64,000 nucleotides of DNA from G965216695 sp965216695 (GTDB lineage Bacteria > Pseudomonadota > Gammaproteobacteria > Pseudomonadales > Azotimanducaceae), in the NCBI GenBank assembly GCA_965216695.1, contig OZ244212.1, positions 3,720,001-3,784,000 on the forward strand. Direction: 5' to 3'. The position numbers and the translations under genes are program-made. Of this stretch, positions 41,023 through 49,075 are shown one piece after another (position 1 is the stretch's first letter; each line of letters begins with the position of its first letter). The notes beneath the pieces are model-generated. The model saw only the letters and a program-made list of their open reading frames with translations, did not search any database and had not been told where the DNA came from.

Positions 41023-41916
41023 TCAGCCTTTCGCGCCCAGCAGGTGTGACAGCGCCAGTTCCAGCTGCGCCCGGGCGTGCGTCGTTTCGACGCTTACCTG
41101 ATCCAGCGCGTCCTGTTCACGTGCGCCCGCGAAGCTTGCGAACGCATTCAGGCTGTTGATCAATTCCACCAGGTGGGTCATGCAGCCGGCAGGGTCGGTG
41201 TCGCTGGCCGCAATCGCGATCAGTTCGTCGTCCGTGTAGCCGCGCGGATGTGGGCGTGCGTGATGTTGCGCGCCTCTGGCCGCATCGCGGCACAACGCCA
41301 CGATCCGGTCCCAGCGAGCCGGCCATCGGAGCAGTTTGGCGCCGAATTCTTCGGCCGCCTGCAGCTGTTCGGGCAGTGCAAACTGATACAGCGCGATCAA
41401 CTGCGCGTCGCCGATCACGTCCTGGGCCTGCTGCAACGAGACGAGGTCCATCACTGGAAATTGAACGACGAAGGCATTCGCGTCGGGCGTTTCATCGACA
41501 GCCAACAGCGCTTCCACGTTGGCGTGGCGGTCCACTACCGTAACGGTCGGATCAGCGTCTGCTCCCGCCTGCAACGGTATGAGGCCGGCCCCCGCGAGCC
41601 CAATACTCACGGGCCGCCGGTCGGCCCCGATGTGGGCCGCTCCCGACCGATCGGCACCCCTGGCCACGGTCTCCAGACGCGCGTCGAGCTGGGCGTCAGA
41701 GAGCGGCACCAGCGAGCTGATCGCGTGGCCGCTGTCGGTTAACGCTTTGATCTTGCGCAACTGAGCGACCTGGTGGTCGTTGTAGTAGCGCGTTTTGCCT
41801 GAACGTCGGGCGGGTTCGAGCCCGTAACGGCGCTCCCAGGCACGCAGGCGCTCGACCGCGATGCCCGTCATTTTCGCCACAGTGCCGATTCGATAGAGGT
41901 CTTCTGATTCGTCCAT
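41023..41916 (-). CDS. MerR-family regulator with degenerate B12-binding-like C-terminal domain
   Basis: A 297-residue protein. The N-terminal winged helix (YRIGTVAKMTGIAVERLRAW, then ERRYGLEPARRSGKTRYYND) is of the CarA/CarH/LitR class. The C-terminal region (about 100-215: TVTVVDRHANVEALLAVDE, FVVQFPVMDLVSLQQAQDVIG) has the alternating strand/helix pattern of a cobalamin-binding Rossmann domain, but I see no DxHxxG or other B12 ligand motif. It may respond to another ligand, or to none. Operator-like palindromes lie in its own promoter, and a matching one overlaps the adjacent small RNA promoter, suggesting autoregulation and control of that RNA. Confidence 0.85.
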   Translation of the reverse strand: MDESEDLYRIGTVAKMTGIAVERLRAWERRYGLEPARRSGKTRYYNDHQVAQLRKIKALTDSGHAISSLVPLSDAQLDARLETVARGADRSGAAHIGADRRPVSIGLAGAGLIPLQAGADADPTVTVVDRHANVEALLAVDETPDANAFVVQFPVMDLVSLQQAQDVIGDAQLIALYQFALPEQLQAAEEFGAKLLRWPARWDRIVALCRDAARGAQHHARPHPRGYTDDELIAIAASDTDPAGCMTHLVELINSLNAFASFAGAREQDALDQVSVETTHARAQLELALSHLLGAKG

Positions 41917-41925
41917 GCGCGAGAG

Positions 41926-41941
41926 CGTACAAATGTGTACG
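41926..41941. promoter_or_regulatory. palindrome CGTACA-N4-TGTACG in the merR leader
   Basis: Perfect 6-bp arms (41926-41931 and 41936-41941) 10 bp upstream of the merR ATG. TGTAC half-sites resemble operators of CarH/LitR-type MerR proteins as I remember them; binding is unproven. Confidence 0.5.
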
Positions 41942-41961
41942 TAAGCCGAACAGGGCCAGAC

Positions 41962-41995
41962 ATTGTATCGAGAATACAGGTTTTGTCCAGGACAA
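41962..41995 (-). promoter_or_regulatory. merR promoter with overlapping operator-like palindromes
   Basis: Minus strand -35 TGGACA (41984-41989), 16-bp spacer, -10 TACAAT (41962-41967), the same -10 and spacing as the small RNA promoter. TTGTCCAGGACAA (41983-41995) is a 13-bp palindrome over the -35. A TGTAT-N5-ATACA repeat (41964-41978) overlaps the -10. Confidence 0.6.
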
Positions 41996-42060
41996 GATGT
42001 CGGTCAGCGAACCCAGGTACCGCGCGCGGAGGGCCGCCGACGGTAAGAGGGGGCGTGGAG

Positions 42061-42080
42061 GGCAGTCATTTAGGACTGCC
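42061..42080. other. perfect 7-bp hairpin
   Basis: GGCAGTC and GACTGCC around an ATTTAG loop, with no T-run on either side. The 41996-42334 stretch otherwise holds no gene I can support. Confidence 0.5.
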
Positions 42081-42209
42081 ACCGCGGCCAAGGGAGGAAG
42101 GGGAGAGAAAACCGCGCCACGCCTTATTTCTCGGCAGCGCAATACACTGCCTCGATGCCGCGCATTCTATAGGAGCAATGCGTCGCGACAAGGTGCGTAG
42201 AGGACTTTT

Positions 42210-42229
42210 TTGTTACGGGAACGTAACAA
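42210..42229. promoter_or_regulatory. 8-bp inverted repeat, operator candidate upstream of the acyl-CoA ligase
   Basis: TTGTTACG, GGAA, CGTAACAA: perfect arms, 105 bp before the ligase start and directly after a T6 run. No T-run lies on the correct side for a terminator in either direction, so an operator is more likely. Confidence 0.45.
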
Positions 42230-42334
42230 CTTGCTTCTGCGGCGTGTCGCCGCTGAGCGCGCGGTGGAGCGGGAAATCGGGCTGCTGAACGGGTACTCTT
42301 GGCGCAGTGACAACGAGCGGAATTCGGGGGGATC

Positions 42335-43873
42335 GTGCAGAACAATCTGGGACTGGTGCTGGCCAAACGTGCGTTTCTGGATACGGACCGGGAAGCGTAC
42401 GTCGATGACCGGGTGCGGTTGACGTTCAGCGAGCTCAACGCAAGGTGCAACCGCCTTGCCAATGCGTTTCTGTCTGACGGTATCGAGCAGGGCGAGCGGG
42501 TCGGGTTGCTGGTGATGAACTCCGCGGAGTTCATGGAGGCGTACTTCGCGCTCGCCAAGATCGGGGCGGTGGTAGTGCCGCTGAATTGGCGGTTGGTCCC
42601 GGATGAACTCGAATTCATCCTCAAAGACAGCGGCACACGGCGGCTGATATTCGGCGAGGAGTTCATCGACGCGGTTGCGGATTTGCACGCCCGGGGCGAC
42701 AAGACCGACATCACGCACTGGCTGCAGGTGGAGGGCGACGAGGACGTTGCTTTTTTTGCCACCGGTTACGGCGCGTTCCGCGACGCCGAAGAGCCGACCG
42801 AACCGCCGATCCGCGGGGTCGACGAGGACATGCTGTACATCATGTACACCTCAGGCACGACCGGATTGCCGAAGGGCGTGGTGCACACGCATGCAAGCGC
42901 GCTCTGGGCGGTGATTACGATCAGCGCCGCGCCGTACTTCTACCTCGACGACCGCTACATCGCGCCATTGCCGATGTTTCACGTTGGTGCGCTGACACCG
43001 CTGGCCGCCAATGTGTACAAAGGCACGACGTCGGTCGTCATGCGTAATTTCGACCCGGTAAGGGCTTGGGAACTGATTGAGAACGAGCGGATAACCACCG
43101 GGCTCATGGTACCCGCAATGCTCAACTTCATGCTGCAGGTGCCGAATCGGGAGCGCTTCGATTTTTCCTCGGTGCGCTGGATCATGACGGGTGCGGCGCC
43201 CGTTTCGCCCAACATGGTGCGCGCATACAACGACATGGGTGTGCCGTTATTGCAGGTGTATGGGCTCACGGAAACCTGCGGACCGGCGTGTCTGATGGAT
43301 CCCGGACATCTGTTGACGAAAACCAGTTCCACCGGACGGGCGTTTTTCCACACCGACGTACGCGTTGTCGACGACGACGGAAACGATTGCGCACCCGGCG
43401 TTGCCGGAGAAGTGCTGGTGCGGGGCCCGCACGTGATGAAGGAATACTGGAACCGGCCGGAGGCGACAGCAGAAACGCTGATTGACGATTGGCTGCACAC
43501 CGGCGACGTCGCGATGATGGACGAAGCGGGATTCGTCTCTATCCAGGATCGCATCAAAGACATGATTATCTCGGGCGGCGAAAACGTTTATCCCGCAGAA
43601 ATCGAGAACGTGCTGATGCAGCATCCGGATATTACGGAAGCGGCGGTGATCGGGCAGGACAGTGACAAGTGGGGCGAATCGCCGTTTGCAATCGTCGTCA
43701 GCAGTAATCCAGACCTGGCGGTGGCCGAGGTGCTGGAGTTCTGTCGCGGCAAGCTCGCGGGTTACAAGCAACCCAAGGGGGCGGCGTTTGTTGACGTCAT
43801 CCCGCGTAATCCAAGCGGCAAAATACTGAAACGGGTGCTGCGCGAAGAGTTTCCGGGCCCCGCGCCGGTCTAG
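42335..43873 (+). CDS. AMP-dependent acyl-CoA synthetase/ligase
   Basis: A 512-residue adenylate-forming enzyme starting at GTG 42335 after GGGGG. AMP-binding motif YTSGTTGLPKGVVHTH, then VYGLTETCGPACL, the hinge-region WLHTGDVAMMDEAGFVSIQDR, and the C-terminal Lys motif NPSGKILKRVLRE. It activates a carboxylic acid with ATP to the acyl-AMP and then the acyl-CoA. Usual length for medium/long-chain or aryl acid ligases; the substrate is not determined. A phosphotransferase gene follows on the same strand after 40 bp. Confidence 0.92.
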   Translation: MQNNLGLVLAKRAFLDTDREAYVDDRVRLTFSELNARCNRLANAFLSDGIEQGERVGLLVMNSAEFMEAYFALAKIGAVVVPLNWRLVPDELEFILKDSGTRRLIFGEEFIDAVADLHARGDKTDITHWLQVEGDEDVAFFATGYGAFRDAEEPTEPPIRGVDEDMLYIMYTSGTTGLPKGVVHTHASALWAVITISAAPYFYLDDRYIAPLPMFHVGALTPLAANVYKGTTSVVMRNFDPVRAWELIENERITTGLMVPAMLNFMLQVPNRERFDFSSVRWIMTGAAPVSPNMVRAYNDMGVPLLQVYGLTETCGPACLMDPGHLLTKTSSTGRAFFHTDVRVVDDDGNDCAPGVAGEVLVRGPHVMKEYWNRPEATAETLIDDWLHTGDVAMMDEAGFVSIQDRIKDMIISGGENVYPAEIENVLMQHPDITEAAVIGQDSDKWGESPFAIVVSSNPDLAVAEVLEFCRGKLAGYKQPKGAAFVDVIPRNPSGKILKRVLREEFPGPAPV

Positions 43874-43913
43874 CGGCCGACCCGGCGCGGTTTGCGCACA
43901 CGGAGGGCGATGC

Positions 43914-44921
43914 ATGGACATCCATGAACTCGAAGAACGTCTGGTGCCGTTCTGTGAAGCGAAGTACCGGACCACGGATCTGGACGTATTCGATGTTGTG
44001 ACGATGCCGGGCCACGCCGGCTTTGCCTACGGATTCCGCGTACGCGAGGGCGGCAGCGAACGCGTCGATGCCTGGTTCATCCGTCTTCCGCCTCCCAACG
44101 TGAACTGGCGTGGCACCGCGGATGTGTTGCGCCAGGTCGAAGTGCTGAACGCGCTGGACGAAACGGACGTTCCCCACTGCTCCGTGCAATGGTCCGGAGA
44201 CGATCTCGAATGGTTCGGTTGTCCGTACTTCATCGTACCTTGGCTCGAAGGCGACGTGCTGCGGCTGGGCGATGGTGAGTGGGGACGTGCGTTGCCGACT
44301 GCGCAACTCGAACGCCTGGGCGGTCAGGCCATGACCGCGCTCGCACAGATTCATCAGGTAGACATCGACCTGGTGCCGTACCTGGGCGAGCCGGTGCCTT
44401 TCGAAGAAGACGTGGTGCGCTGGGACCGCTTTTTCGAACGCGCAGCGGACCCGGAGTGTCTGCACGATGCGCCGCTTGTGCGCCAGAAGTTGCTCGACAC
44501 GATGCCGGAAGATGCCGCCGTCGGCATTTTCCACGGCGACTTTCAGACAGCCAACCTATTCTGCTCCCACGAAGGAGAGTTGTTGGCGGTTATCGATTGG
44601 GAACTCACCGGCATTGGCGCAACGCTGAACGACCTGGGATGGATGGTAACCTTCTCGGATCCACTCGCGTGGCCGAAGGGCGAAGGCAGCCGGCCCATGT
44701 TCCTCGATCCCGACGCGTTGATTGGGATGTATGAGGAGGCGTATGGCGCGCACGCCGCGGATCTGAACTGGTTTCGTGCGCTCGCGGCTTACAAGTTTGC
44801 GATCATTACCGGCTTCAATCTGAGTCTGCACCGGCGTGGAAAACGTCATGATCCCAGCTGGGAGGAAACCCGGCATGCAATGCGGCCGCTGATTGACCGC
44901 GCGCACGAATTGCTGGGATAA
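43914..44921 (+). CDS. phosphotransferase family protein
   Basis: A 335-residue protein with GGAGG seven bases before the ATG. Aminoglycoside-phosphotransferase fold: catalytic FHGDFQTANLF and metal-binding VIDWELTGIGATLNDLGWM. The N-terminal region (VTMPGHAGFAYGFRV) forms the nucleotide loop. It follows an acyl-CoA ligase and probably phosphorylates a small molecule or CoA ester in the same pathway rather than an antibiotic. Second member of this family in the window (see 36151). Confidence 0.85.
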   Translation: MDIHELEERLVPFCEAKYRTTDLDVFDVVTMPGHAGFAYGFRVREGGSERVDAWFIRLPPPNVNWRGTADVLRQVEVLNALDETDVPHCSVQWSGDDLEWFGCPYFIVPWLEGDVLRLGDGEWGRALPTAQLERLGGQAMTALAQIHQVDIDLVPYLGEPVPFEEDVVRWDRFFERAADPECLHDAPLVRQKLLDTMPEDAAVGIFHGDFQTANLFCSHEGELLAVIDWELTGIGATLNDLGWMVTFSDPLAWPKGEGSRPMFLDPDALIGMYEEAYGAHAADLNWFRALAAYKFAIITGFNLSLHRRGKRHDPSWEETRHAMRPLIDRAHELLG

Positions 44922-44927
44922 CGCGCG

Positions 44928-45845
44928 TCAGGGTTCGCGCGGGGCAGGGGTTTCTTCGTCCAGACACACTCCGCGTTCTACCTGAATCGTGGAGTGTTCA
45001 ACACCATACCGGTCCCTGAGAATCTCTTTCAGCGCCGACGTTGCGGACTGCGTGTCCACGTGGTCTGCGACGTGCGCGTGCAGCGTAACGAGCGGCCGCT
45101 CGGAGGTAAGTGCCCAGGCGTGCACGTGGTGGACTCCCACCACGCCGGGCACCAGTTGCGTCAGCGATTCGCGAATGTCCTCCAGATCGATACCCGGCGG
45201 TACGCCTTCCAGCAGGATGTGGCTGGATTCGCGCAGTACCCGCCAAGCGCCGTGCGCGAGAATTGCAGCCACCACCATTGCCAGTAGCGAGTCGATGCGG
45301 AACCAGCCGGTGAAGTGAATCACCAGCGCCGATGTTATGGCTGCCACAGAGCCGAGCAGGTCGCCGAGCACATGCAGCAATGCGCTGCGCACGGCGGTAT
45401 TGTGCTGATGCCCGTGCAGCCAGCGGAACGCGACGATGTTTACGACCAGGCCGAGTACCGCGATCGCGAGGGCAGGCAAAGCCATGACGGGTTGTGGGCT
45501 GGAAATGCGTTGCAGCGCTTCGAACAGAATCCAACCCACAATCATTAAGAGCATCAGACCGTTCAGGCACGCGGCGAGCACCTGAAATCGATGGTATCCA
45601 TAAGACAGTTTGTGATCGGGGTCTTTGCGTGAGAGCCGCAGTGCGTACCAGGTGAGGCCGAGCGCGGTCGAATCCAAAAACATATGCCCGGCGTCGGCGA
45701 GCAGCGTCAGCGAGTTGGACCACAATCCGCCGAGTACCTCGGCCAACGTGAACGTGCTGATGAGGATGAACGCTTTTCCCACGGCGCGTTCGTTACCGTG
45801 CATCGATGCGCCAGCGTGATCGTGGCCGTCGTGCGTTCCACTCAT
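44928..45845 (-). CDS. cation diffusion facilitator (CDF) metal exporter
   Basis: A 305-residue inner-membrane transporter. The N-terminus is His-rich (GTHDGHDHAGASMHG), a metal-binding leader. Six membrane segments follow. Metal-site residues: LLADAGHMFLDS (DxxxD type, segment 2) and HVLGDLLGSVAA (segment 5). A cytosolic C-terminal domain (GVVGVHHVHAWALTSERPLV) completes the fold. It exports Zn/Co/Cd-type ions in exchange for protons. Start at ATG 45843-45845, 4 bp after the upstream gene's stop. Confidence 0.9.
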   Translation of the reverse strand: MSGTHDGHDHAGASMHGNERAVGKAFILISTFTLAEVLGGLWSNSLTLLADAGHMFLDSTALGLTWYALRLSRKDPDHKLSYGYHRFQVLAACLNGLMLLMIVGWILFEALQRISSPQPVMALPALAIAVLGLVVNIVAFRWLHGHQHNTAVRSALLHVLGDLLGSVAAITSALVIHFTGWFRIDSLLAMVVAAILAHGAWRVLRESSHILLEGVPPGIDLEDIRESLTQLVPGVVGVHHVHAWALTSERPLVTLHAHVADHVDTQSATSALKEILRDRYGVEHSTIQVERGVCLDEETPAPREP

Positions 45846-45849
45846 AGCG

Positions 45850-47007
45850 CTATAACAGCGTTTTTGGGTCCATGCCCAACAACACTTTGCCGGCGACTTC
45901 GAAGATTGGTTGGGCAACCATCAGGTGTTGGGTCGCCACGTGTACGTCCCGGAAACAGCGTTGCAATGCAGAGCGCTCGTAGATCGCGCTTCCTCCGGCG
46001 GCGTGATACAGGCGGTCGACGGCCTCGGCCGCAGCCCACGCATTGTTCGCGGCCGCCAGCCGCAGCCGTGCTTTCGTCTCGCGGTCGATGCGCGCGTGCG
46101 CATGTGCGGCGTCCCAGGCGGCGTCGATCGTTTCGCGCGTCAGCGCCGCGGCGCTTTCGAGCCGTGCGGTAGCTTTGGCGACGTCCTTTTGCAGCGACGG
46201 CCGGTTGGCAAGCGAGCGCGTGCTGCCGGTAGGAACCTTGCTGCCGGCGAGGGTCTGGATCTCTTCGAGCGCGCGATCCGCGATGCCGAGAGCCACCGCG
46301 GAAACGCCGAGCGCCAGCAGCCCGAGGGTCGGGAAGCGGTACAGCGGCCGGTCGACCCGACTGCCCTGTCCGAGTACCGCCCAGCGGCCTTCCGGTACGG
46401 CAAGATCCGTTACCTCGATGTCGTGGCTGCCGGTGCCGCGAAGACCGGACGTGTGCCACGTATCGTGAATCCGTACGTCATCCGCGGCAAAAAACACGAG
46501 TAGCGGCTGGGGTTCGCCCCGGTCATTGAGTCGTGGTGTGTCCCCGTCGTACACCACGGTACCGCCGCAGACCCACTGCGACACCTGGCAGCCGCTGCCG
46601 AACGGCCAGCGCCCACTTACTGTCAACCCGCCGGCCGACGGTGTGCCGCGGCCGAGCGGCGCAGTCACGCCGGACGTAATGACACCGGGGTTGTCGGCGT
46701 AGATCAACTTCGCCCAGTCGTCGGGCAGTGAGGCGGACAGCACACCGGTGGTTGCGCCGATCATTACGACCCAGCCAGCGGCGCCGTCGCTGGCTGCAAT
46801 CTGTCGGAGTGTGGACACGAACGTGTTCGGGTGCAGTTCCAGACCGCCCATCTGTTCCGGGACGAGCATGCGAAAAAGGCCGGCCGCGGCGAGCGTGCGC
46901 GCAAGATCGTCCGGCATGCGCCGGGCCTGCTCGGCGCGGTCGGCACGTGTGCGTATCTGTTCTTCGAGTGCCGCTGTTACCAGCGGTGAGTCCACATGTG
47001 TATTCAT
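45850..47007 (-). CDS. acyl-CoA dehydrogenase-fold flavin-dependent oxygenase (HsaA-like)
   Basis: A 385-residue protein of the acyl-CoA dehydrogenase superfamily, of the class that includes HsaA and related two-component flavin monooxygenases. N-terminal helices: RADRAEQARRMPDDLARTLAAAGLFRMLVP. Then GGLELHPNTFVSTLRQIAASDGAAGW, WPFGSGCQVSQW, and C-terminal YHAAGGSAIYERSALQRCFRDVH, which recurs in this subgroup. It would hydroxylate an aromatic or steroid ring using reduced flavin from a separate reductase not seen here. Start at ATG 47005-47007; only 7 bp after the serine hydrolase stop. Confidence 0.8.
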   Translation of the reverse strand: MNTHVDSPLVTAALEEQIRTRADRAEQARRMPDDLARTLAAAGLFRMLVPEQMGGLELHPNTFVSTLRQIAASDGAAGWVVMIGATTGVLSASLPDDWAKLIYADNPGVITSGVTAPLGRGTPSAGGLTVSGRWPFGSGCQVSQWVCGGTVVYDGDTPRLNDRGEPQPLLVFFAADDVRIHDTWHTSGLRGTGSHDIEVTDLAVPEGRWAVLGQGSRVDRPLYRFPTLGLLALGVSAVALGIADRALEEIQTLAGSKVPTGSTRSLANRPSLQKDVAKATARLESAAALTRETIDAAWDAAHAHARIDRETKARLRLAAANNAWAAAEAVDRLYHAAGGSAIYERSALQRCFRDVHVATQHLMVAQPIFEVAGKVLLGMDPKTLL

Positions 47008-47014
47008 CGGCGCA

Positions 47015-48448
47015 TTATTGCGCAATGCACAGGTCCAGCAAGGGGCTGCACCCGTCAATCAGTTGAACGTAGTTGCCTGGCTCTCCGTGCAACATCCAGC
47101 TTTGGCCTTCGCGGACGAGTACGGCGGTAACGAACGGGTCTCCTGCCCGGCGTAGTGAGTAGGCCTGGCTGCTTGGATCGGGTTTACCGGTGTGCGTGTG
47201 CAGGAGTTCGGTGCGGCGTTCGCCGTGCCGGACAATGACCCGATGGTTCTGCACGCTCAGGAATGCCGGTTCGGCGTTCCCGGCGCGCCACCGGGACAGG
47301 CCGAAGCGCGCCGCCGACGGATAGTAGGTGCCGGCCGCAGAGCCAGGCACCGGCGTAACCGACTCCGGCGGCTCGGGTGGACGTGCGACGCCGTGAGACA
47401 ATCGCAGTTCTGCCATGCGCGCGAGGCGCCGCACCAGTCTCGGCCGATCCACATTGATTACGAGCAGGTACCCGCGGCGCGTGCCGTGCAGCAAACCGTA
47501 GCGCGACTGGTAGCCGTCGGCGTCGCCGCCGTGGCCCCGCCACAGGTGGCCGCGCCGGATCCAGCCGTACATGCCGCTCGCGTACCCTACCTGCAACCCG
47601 TGGCGGGCGGCGACGGTCGAGCGGGGATACCGCAGGTGATCGATCGTGGTGGCAGAAATGGCCGCGCGACCGTCGAGTGTACCGCCATCGGCGAGCGCCT
47701 GGAGGAAGCGGCGCATCTCCGCGGTGCTCGCGTTCAATGCACCGAAGGCGGGGAAGTACATGTGCCAGTACGGAATGGGCGTGACGGCGTCCGCTTTGAA
47801 ACCGCCGGGCAAACCGGCAACGGGTTCGAGACTCGCCCGCGCCATTCCCAGTGGGGTGAGCACGTGCGTGCGCATTGCGGAAGCAAACGGGCGTCTGGTG
47901 ACGCGCTCGATCCACAGCTCGGTCAGTCCGGGCGCAACGTTGGAGTAGCTGTGCTGCAGGCCGGGTGGCCACTGAGCGTCGCGTGAGCGACTCGGTTGTT
48001 GGAAGGCGCGTTGCAGCGGAACGGGCTCAGTGTTTGAAAATTCGGCGTTGGTCAGGTCTGTGAAGCCCGCGCTCGATTCCAGCAGATGAATCAGACGCAA
48101 CGGGTCGGACGCGTGCCAGCGGTTCTGGTAGACGGTGGGGCGCGTCAGCGTCGGTGACACCGGCACCTTGGTGTCGATCCCGTGGTGCGCGGCCACCGCA
48201 AGCGCGGTCAGAGCGGTGAACGTCTTGGTGATCGAACCCCAGCGAAATGGCGTGTCGGCATCGACGTTGGGGCCGGTCGTGTGTACGAGGGCACCGCCGT
48301 CTCCATCGAGCAGCACCAGGCCGAACGCGGGGACTCCTGCATCGCGTGCGACCGCATCGAGCGCTTCGGCAATCGGCGCAAGTATCGCGCGTTCGTTTGT
48401 TCCGGGTTCTTGCGGCGTTGCTGCGTGCGCGGGGAGCGCGATCAACAC
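47015..48448 (-). CDS. secreted class C beta-lactamase-like serine hydrolase
   Basis: A 477-residue protein of the beta-lactamase fold. The nucleophile box is WGSITKTFTALTAL (SxxK near residue 72), the Tyr box LQHSYSNVAPG, and the third box HGGDADGYQSR. The GTG at 48446-48448 gives only half a signal peptide (LIALPAHAATP). Extending in frame to a CTG at 48506-48508 adds a basic N-region (RRRRPAARPCGR, then WTLWPLV) and overlaps the upstream TGA, so the true start may be that CTG. Expected periplasmic, acting as an esterase, peptidase or amidase. Substrate unknown. Confidence 0.8.
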   Translation of the reverse strand: MLIALPAHAATPQEPGTNERAILAPIAEALDAVARDAGVPAFGLVLLDGDGGALVHTTGPNVDADTPFRWGSITKTFTALTALAVAAHHGIDTKVPVSPTLTRPTVYQNRWHASDPLRLIHLLESSAGFTDLTNAEFSNTEPVPLQRAFQQPSRSRDAQWPPGLQHSYSNVAPGLTELWIERVTRRPFASAMRTHVLTPLGMARASLEPVAGLPGGFKADAVTPIPYWHMYFPAFGALNASTAEMRRFLQALADGGTLDGRAAISATTIDHLRYPRSTVAARHGLQVGYASGMYGWIRRGHLWRGHGGDADGYQSRYGLLHGTRRGYLLVINVDRPRLVRRLARMAELRLSHGVARPPEPPESVTPVPGSAAGTYYPSAARFGLSRWRAGNAEPAFLSVQNHRVIVRHGERRTELLHTHTGKPDPSSQAYSLRRAGDPFVTAVLVREGQSWMLHGEPGNYVQLIDGCSPLLDLCIAQ

Positions 48449-48504
48449 GAGTGGCCAGAGTGTCCAAACGCGACCGCACGGACGTGCGGCTGGACGTCGG
48501 CGCC

Positions 48505-48945
48505 TCAGAACTGGGACTCGTCCCGGAACGCCAGGTGCAGGATCCGGCTTTTGAAGTACCAGACGCCTTCGCGCTTTATGAAGCGATCTTCGTAATGGCC
48601 GATGGCTGCCGGGCCCACCAGCGGCGCCGGTTGCCGGCTGCGGCTTTCCGGACCGAAGTGGCGGTACAACGTCAGATAGCTCACGCCGCTGGCGGTGGAT
48701 TCATTGCGGGGATGGATGAAGATGTTGGTCAGCACGTGCCGCGTCCGGAGTTCGTCGGGGCGCTGCAGTACCGATTCTCGGATGGCTTCCTTACCGTTCA
48801 ATTCACGGCCAACTTCCAGCACCGCGTCGTCGGTAAAGAGTTCCACAAACGCTTCGTAGTCACGAAAGTCGATCGCCCGGGCGTAGGCGATCGAAAGCGC
48901 TTCGCAGGCCTCGCGGATCAGAATCTGTTGGGATTTGCTGAGCAT
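48505..48945 (-). CDS. SnoaL/NTF2-like protein
   Basis: A 146-residue protein of the NTF2-like (SnoaL/ring-hydroxylating dioxygenase beta-like) cone fold. Signatures: IREACEALSIAYARAIDFRD, FVELFTDDAVLEVG and RFIKREGVWYFKSR. Members are small isomerases, dehydratases or subunits of oxygenases. It lies just upstream of the secreted serine hydrolase, with the stop shared in a CTGA-type overlap, and near the HsaA-like oxygenase gene. Catalytic role unassigned. Confidence 0.82.
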   Translation of the reverse strand: MLSKSQQILIREACEALSIAYARAIDFRDYEAFVELFTDDAVLEVGRELNGKEAIRESVLQRPDELRTRHVLTNIFIHPRNESTASGVSYLTLYRHFGPESRSRQPAPLVGPAAIGHYEDRFIKREGVWYFKSRILHLAFRDESQF

Positions 48946-49075
48946 CGATGTCCTTCGATCGGTCGCACGTAGAGGCCAGTCGGGTCCGACGTGGCGGTTG
49001 CGCGGCGGCGTTGCTGGGGAAGTAGGCCGTAGTTTAGGCTGTGGCGTTAGTTTAACTTCCTGTTAGGGGAAAGCG

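Noticed and set aside
40808..41023. A 71-codon minus-strand frame over the small RNA promoter region
   Set aside because: It runs from the merR stop through the promoter into the small RNA, lacks a ribosome site and has no protein-like pattern. The RNA interpretation explains the sequence better.
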